Source of the DNA: Reyranella sp.
GTDB taxonomy: Bacteria; Pseudomonadota; Alphaproteobacteria; Reyranellales; Reyranellaceae
Direction of reading: 5' to 3'
DNA length: 26,771 bases
Assembly: GCA_030681635.1 (NCBI GenBank)
Contig: JAUXRT010000329.1
Coordinates: 1 to 26,771, forward strand
A program made the translations under genes and the position numbers. Shown here piece after piece: positions 22,471 through 26,771 of this stretch. Position 1 is the stretch's first letter. Each line of letters starts with the position of its first letter. The notes under the pieces were generated by a model, which worked only from the letters and a program-made list of their open reading frames with translations, was not told where the DNA came from and made no database searches.

Positions 22471-25178
22471 GCAACTATGAGATCAATGGCCGGCTTTACG
22501 CGGCCGATCCGAACCCCGGCCAGTGCCTCCGCACCTTCCTGCGCGACCTCGAAGTGTTCGGCGTCAAGAAGGGCTGCGACGCCGGCGACTGCGGCGCCTG
22601 CACGGTGTGGCTGGACGGCAAGCCGTTCCACTCCTGCCTGGTCCCCGCGTTCCGCGGCGAGGGCCGCAAGATCACCACCATCGAAGGCCTCGCCAAGGAC
22701 GGCGAGATGCATCCCGTGCAGAAGGCCTTCCACGACGCCCAGGCCTTCCAGTGCGGCTACTGCGCCGCCGGCATGATCATGACCACGGCCTCGGCGGCGT
22801 TCGACGAGGCGCACAAGGCCGACCTGCCGCACGCGCTGAAGGGCAACCTCTGCCGCTGCACCGGCTACCGCTCGATCGTCGACGCGCTGCACGGCAAGAG
22901 CAACATCGAGGAGGACGTGGCCGGCAAGGCGCTGGGCGCCAGCCTGCCCAATCCGTTCACCGACGCCATCCTGACAGGCACGGCGCGCTACACGATGGAC
23001 ATCGCCATCGAGGGATTGCTGCACCTCAAGGTGCTGCGCTCGCCGCATGCCCACGCCCGCATCAGGAGCATCGACAGGACCAAGGCGCTGGCCGTCCCGG
23101 GCGTCGTCGCGGTCTACACCTGGGAAGATGTCCCTCGCCGGCTCTACAGCACCGCGCTGCACGAGGACCATCTCGTCGATCCCGACGACACCTACATGCT
23201 GGACAACATCGCCCGCTTCGCGGGCCAGCGCATCGCCGCAGTCGTTGCCGAAAGCGAAGGCGCGGCCGAAGCCGGCTGCCGGGCCCTGCATGTCGAGTAC
23301 GAGATTCTGCCGACGGTGTTCGATCCGGTGGCCGCGATGGAGCCCGGGGCGCCGCAGCTGCACGACAAGAGCGAGGTCGTGACCCAGAACGGCAACATCT
23401 TCTGCACCCTGCAGGGCGAGATCGGCGACGTCGCCAAGGGTTTCAAGGAAGCCGACGCCGTCCACGAGAAGACCTACTCGACCTCGCGCGTGCAGCATGT
23501 CCATCTCGAGACCCATGGCTCGATCGCCTGGAAGGGCGAGGACGGCCGCTGGCATGTCCGCACCAGTTCGCAGGGCCCGTTTCCCGCCCGCGCCAAGCTC
23601 GCCCACCTGATGGGCGTGCCGGCCCGCGAGATCCATGTCTTCACCGAGCGGGTCGGAGGCGGCTTCGGCGGCAAGCAGGAGATGGTGTCGGAAGACCTGC
23701 CGCTGTTCGCCACGATGAAGCTGGGCGGCCGTCCCGTGAAATGGGAATGGACCCGCGAGGACGAATTCATCGGCGCCACGACGCGCCACCAGATGACGAC
23801 CAAGGTCAGGATCGGCGCCAGGAAGGACGGCACGCTGACCGCGCTCGACGTCCAGGTCGTGTCGAACACCGGCGCCTACGGCAATCACGCCAGCGAGACG
23901 CTAGCCGCCGCGATGGCCAGCCCCTTCGCGGCCTATCGCTGCGCCAACAAGAAGGGCGTGGGCCACGTCGTCTACACCAACATGACCCCGGGCGGCGGCT
24001 TCAGGGGTTACGGCGCCTCGCAGACCACCTTCGCCATGGAATGCGCCATCGACGAGCTGGCGCGGCTCCTGGACATCGATCCGGTCGAGATGCGGCGCAA
24101 GAACGTCGTGCGGCCCGGCGACAATGTCGAATCGATCTGGAAGGAGCCCAGCGACGCGAGCTTTGGCAGCCATGGCATCGACCAGTGCCTCGACATCGTC
24201 GAAAGGGAGCTGAAGAAGGGCAACGGCGTCGCCAGGCCTGAAGGCGAGGAATGGGCCGAGGGAACGGGCATGGCGCTGGCGATGCTCGAATGCGGTCCGC
24301 CGACCGAACATCGCTCGGGCGCCGAAATGAAGCTGCTGCCCGATGGCACCTACCATCTGGCCTGCGGCTCGTCGGAAATGGGCAACGGCATCACCACGAC
24401 GCACAAGCAGATCGCCGCCTCCATCGTCGGCGTGCGTGCGCTGGACGTCGAGATCATCAACGCCGACACCGACCGCACGCCCTACGACACCGGCACCTTC
24501 GCCAGCACCGGCACGGTAGTGGCGGGCAAGGCCGTCCACCTCACCGCCGAGGCGATGCGCGACGACATCCTCGACTTCGCCACCCGTCACACCGGCATCG
24601 ATCGCGACAAGTGCCGGCTCGACAAGGACGCGGTCGTCTGCGGCAACAAGCGGATCCTGCTCGCCGAGCTCCACGCCGCCGGCGCCAAGGTCAATCATCG
24701 CTTCACGGTCAGCCGCAGGGCCTACCTGTCGCCACGCACGATCGCCTTCAACGTGCAGGGCGTGCGCCTGGCAGTTCATCGCATCACCGGCGAGATCCGC
24801 GTGCTGCACAGCGTGCACGCCGCCGACATCGGCCGGCCGATCAACCCCATGCAATGCCGCGGCCAGCTCGACGGCGCCGTCGCCATGGGCTACGGCTGGG
24901 CGCTGATCGAGAACATGGTCCATGACGAGGGCCACATGGTGAACCCGCAGTTGCGCAACTGCCGCGTGCCGACCTTCGCCGACACGCCGCACACCGACAT
25001 CTTCTTCGCCGACACGATCGATTCGATCGGGCCGCTCGGCGCCAAGTCCCAGGGCGAGTGCGGCATCAATCCGGTGGCGCCGGCGATCTCCAACGCGCTG
25101 GCCGCGGCGACGGGGGTGCGCTTCGCCCACCTGCCCTTCACGCCCGACCGGCTGTTCGCCAAGCTGGCCAAGTCATGA
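22467..25178 (+). CDS. Fused [2Fe-2S]-molybdopterin hydroxylase (XdhD-like)
   Basis: A 903-residue fusion of the two [2Fe-2S] domains with the molybdenum-binding subunit of the xanthine oxidase family, an arrangement seen in E. coli XdhD. The plant-type cluster uses Cys37, 42, 45 and 57; the second uses Cys96, 99, 129 and 131. The Mo domain shows GGGFGGK (397-403), GGGFRGYGASQ (509-519) and the catalytic base Glu864 in QGECGINP. At the positions that separate xanthine dehydrogenases (Glu/Arg) from aldehyde oxidases (Val/Met) it has Gln404 and Ala481, so neither substrate is supported. It should hydroxylate an unidentified, perhaps N-heterocyclic, compound. ATGA overlaps join it to genes on both sides. 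Confidence 0.92.
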   Translation: MSNYEINGRLYAADPNPGQCLRTFLRDLEVFGVKKGCDAGDCGACTVWLDGKPFHSCLVPAFRGEGRKITTIEGLAKDGEMHPVQKAFHDAQAFQCGYCAAGMIMTTASAAFDEAHKADLPHALKGNLCRCTGYRSIVDALHGKSNIEEDVAGKALGASLPNPFTDAILTGTARYTMDIAIEGLLHLKVLRSPHAHARIRSIDRTKALAVPGVVAVYTWEDVPRRLYSTALHEDHLVDPDDTYMLDNIARFAGQRIAAVVAESEGAAEAGCRALHVEYEILPTVFDPVAAMEPGAPQLHDKSEVVTQNGNIFCTLQGEIGDVAKGFKEADAVHEKTYSTSRVQHVHLETHGSIAWKGEDGRWHVRTSSQGPFPARAKLAHLMGVPAREIHVFTERVGGGFGGKQEMVSEDLPLFATMKLGGRPVKWEWTREDEFIGATTRHQMTTKVRIGARKDGTLTALDVQVVSNTGAYGNHASETLAAAMASPFAAYRCANKKGVGHVVYTNMTPGGGFRGYGASQTTFAMECAIDELARLLDIDPVEMRRKNVVRPGDNVESIWKEPSDASFGSHGIDQCLDIVERELKKGNGVARPEGEEWAEGTGMALAMLECGPPTEHRSGAEMKLLPDGTYHLACGSSEMGNGITTTHKQIAASIVGVRALDVEIINADTDRTPYDTGTFASTGTVVAGKAVHLTAEAMRDDILDFATRHTGIDRDKCRLDKDAVVCGNKRILLAELHAAGAKVNHRFTVSRRAYLSPRTIAFNVQGVRLAVHRITGEIRVLHSVHAADIGRPINPMQCRGQLDGAVAMGYGWALIENMVHDEGHMVNPQLRNCRVPTFADTPHTDIFFADTIDSIGPLGAKSQGECGINPVAPAISNALAAATGVRFAHLPFTPDRLFAKLAKS

Positions 25179-26143
25179 GCGACACCGCCAGCGCACAGGG
25201 CCGCAGCGTCAGCATCGTGACGCAGACCTGCGTACGGCCCGAGCGCGCCGACGACTTCGCGCGCTGGCAGGGCCAGACCAGCGACCTCATTCAGGCCTTC
25301 CCCGGCTTCCTTGAGCAGCGGCTGCTGCCGCCCAGTCCGCCGCTGCAGGTCGACTGGGTGATTCTGCAGCGCTTCACGAGCCTGGCCGATGCCCAGCGCT
25401 GGCTGTCCTCAGCCGAGCGCCAGCATCGGATCGAGGGGGCGGCGCCCATGCTGGTGGGCCGCGACGACGTGCACATCGTCCAGGACGATTCCGGCGGCAT
25501 CAAGCCGGCACCGGTGTCGGCCGTGATCTCGACCCGTGTGAAGCCGGGCAAGGAAGCGGAGTATCGCGCCTGGGAACGCAAGGTCGCCGCCGCCCAGACG
25601 AAGGCGCCCGGCCTGCAGGGCTACCGCTTCGAGCCGCCGGTCCCGGGCGTCCAGGACGATTTCGTCGCCATCATGCGCTTCGACACCGAGGCCAATCTGC
25701 AGGCCTGGCTCAACTCGCCCGAGCGCAAGGCACTGCTTGAGGAGGCAGCGCCCTTCACCGAGGAATTCCACGCCCGCATTGCCAGTTCGGGCTTCGAGCA
25801 GTGGTTCCGCGATGCCGCCGCGCCTGGGGCGCCGCTGCCGGTGTGGAAGATGGACATGCTTGTCCTTCTGATGCTCTACCCCATCGTCTTCCTGTTCGGG
25901 GTCTTCGTCGGCACGCCGCTGTTCGGCAACGTGCTCGGCCTGTCGTTCGCCGTCTCGCTGTTCCTGGGAAACATCGTCAGCGTTGGCCTCACCGGCTTTC
26001 TCGTGCCGTGGGTCGCCGGGCGCTTCGGATGGTGGCTGACGCCGGCGCCGGGCAAGGCTGCGCTCAAGACCCATATCCAGGGCGCGGCCGTCATCCTGGC
26101 CATGTATGCCGTCATGGTCTTCGTCTTCTGGCGCTTCTTCTGA
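25175..26143 (+). CDS. Membrane-anchored tandem ABM-domain protein
   Basis: A 322-residue protein with two antibiotic-biosynthesis-monooxygenase-like ferredoxin-fold repeats (about 11-100 and 114-205). Each has the pattern of a T-x-V-x-P-x-x strand, a W-containing helix, a PG turn, and F-x-x-x-A-x-x-x-W-L-x-S-x-E-R. Three C-terminal hydrophobic segments follow (about 226-246, 254-280 and 301-320). It resembles the COG3224-type ABM superfamily. ABM domains act as cofactor-free monooxygenases on quinol-like compounds or as regulatory dimers; the reaction here is unknown. Its ATG overlaps the hydroxylase stop by four bases, so it is probably a partner, perhaps tethering or using the hydroxylase product at the inner membrane. 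Confidence 0.85.
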   Translation: MSDTASAQGRSVSIVTQTCVRPERADDFARWQGQTSDLIQAFPGFLEQRLLPPSPPLQVDWVILQRFTSLADAQRWLSSAERQHRIEGAAPMLVGRDDVHIVQDDSGGIKPAPVSAVISTRVKPGKEAEYRAWERKVAAAQTKAPGLQGYRFEPPVPGVQDDFVAIMRFDTEANLQAWLNSPERKALLEEAAPFTEEFHARIASSGFEQWFRDAAAPGAPLPVWKMDMLVLLMLYPIVFLFGVFVGTPLFGNVLGLSFAVSLFLGNIVSVGLTGFLVPWVAGRFGWWLTPAPGKAALKTHIQGAAVILAMYAVMVFVFWRFF

Positions 26144-26185
26144 AGACCGCCGGGTCCTGATAGGCTGATGGCCACGGAGGATCCC

Positions 26186-26771
26186 ATGGCCAAGCGTCTC
26201 AGCACTGAAACGGTCGCCCGGTACCGCCGCGACGGCTTCCATTTCCCCGTTCGCGTCCTGTCGGCCCCGGAGGCGCGGTCGTATCGCGACCGGCTGGAAG
26301 CGGCCGAGCGTGCGGCCGGCGGGCCGCTGGCCGGCGACCGCCGGCACAAGGTTCACCTCCTCTACACCTGGGCCAACGAACTGGCGCGCCATCCCGCCAT
26401 CCTCGACGCGGTCGAGGATGTGATCGGGCCCGACATCCTGTGCTGGAGCACCACCTTCTTCACCAAGGAGGCGCAGTCGCCCGCGTTCGTGTCGTGGCAC
26501 CAGGATGCGACCTACTGGGGCCTCAGCACCGACGACGTGATCACCGCCTGGGTGGCCTTCGCCGATGCGCCGGTCGAAAGCGGCGCCATGAAGTTCTGGC
26601 CGGGCAGCCACCTCAGGAACCAGCTCGAGCATCGCGACACCTTCGACCAGAACAATCTCCTGACCCGCGGCCAGGAGATCGCCGTCGACGTGCCGGATGG
26701 CGCCGGCGTCGACGTGACGCTCAAGGCTGGCGAGATGTCGCTGCACCATGTGCTGCTGGTGCACGGCTCGG
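26186..26771 (+). CDS. Phytanoyl-CoA dioxygenase (PhyH) family protein, 3' truncated by window
   Basis: The first 195 codons of a non-heme Fe(II)/2-oxoglutarate oxygenase; the gene runs off the window. The ATG at 26186 has GGAGG at 26176-26180, five bases upstream. The iron-binding HxD is His105-Gln-Asp107 in VSWHQDATYWG, and the probable distal His is His193 in HHVLLVHGS. MKFWPGSH (135-142) is also typical of the family. It lies 42 bases after the ABM gene on the same strand and may be the next gene of the oxidation cluster. The bacterial PhyH substrate range is broad, so the substrate is not assigned. Confidence 0.88.
   Translation, partial: MAKRLSTETVARYRRDGFHFPVRVLSAPEARSYRDRLEAAERAAGGPLAGDRRHKVHLLYTWANELARHPAILDAVEDVIGPDILCWSTTFFTKEAQSPAFVSWHQDATYWGLSTDDVITAWVAFADAPVESGAMKFWPGSHLRNQLEHRDTFDQNNLLTRGQEIAVDVPDGAGVDVTLKAGEMSLHHVLLVHGS

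Noticed and set aside
22467..25178. Calling the hydroxylase a xanthine dehydrogenase.
   Set aside because: The xanthine-binding Glu and Arg positions are Gln404 and Ala481, so the name would overstate the evidence.

Overview
The window is GC-rich, gene-dense chromosomal DNA. It carries 22 protein-coding genes, the last cut by the window edge. The best reading is an alphaproteobacterium: the order rluD then rpoH, with a small DUF6476-type membrane protein divergent from rluD, is characteristic of that class, and the 6388-6493 repeat resembles intergenic palindromes of rhizobial and related genomes. A Reyranella-like or rhizobial lineage fits, but the sequence alone cannot settle the genus. No rRNA, tRNA, CRISPR array, transposase or integrase was recognised, and no gene-free stretch exceeds about 150 bases.

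Layout. 38-1330 is purA. 1372-3615 holds two small membrane proteins (one DUF4239-like) and a phage-terminase-like helix-turn-helix protein. 3736-3803 is a perfect 30-bp inverted repeat after a choline-kinase-like phosphotransferase, which is divergent from a ThDP-dependent decarboxylase (4688-6367). A bipartite palindromic repeat (6388-6493) separates that gene from asd. A VapBC-type toxin-antitoxin pair follows, then rpoH, whose upstream region carries a near-perfect CIRCE operator, and rluD. Reading the other way from rluD is a probable operon: DUF6476-like protein, VOC protein, threonine-aldolase family protein and a BisC-like molybdoenzyme. An AraC-type regulator, a Tat-exported multicopper oxidase and a winged-helix/TPR regulator come next.

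The last 7.7 kb reads entirely on the + strand: an OprB-like porin, a secreted orphan protein, a FAD subunit, a fused [2Fe-2S]-molybdenum hydroxylase, a tandem ABM-domain membrane protein, and a PhyH-family dioxygenase truncated by the window end. The FAD subunit, the hydroxylase and the ABM protein are joined by two 4-bp ATGA overlaps and should be made together. My inference is an uptake-and-hydroxylation module for an unidentified substrate. The hydroxylase lacks both the Glu/Arg pair of xanthine dehydrogenases and the Val/Met pair of aldehyde oxidases, and the membrane-anchored ABM partner has no obvious textbook role. This module is the best candidate in the window for something undescribed. 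The CIRCE site on rpoH is the clearest regulatory finding.
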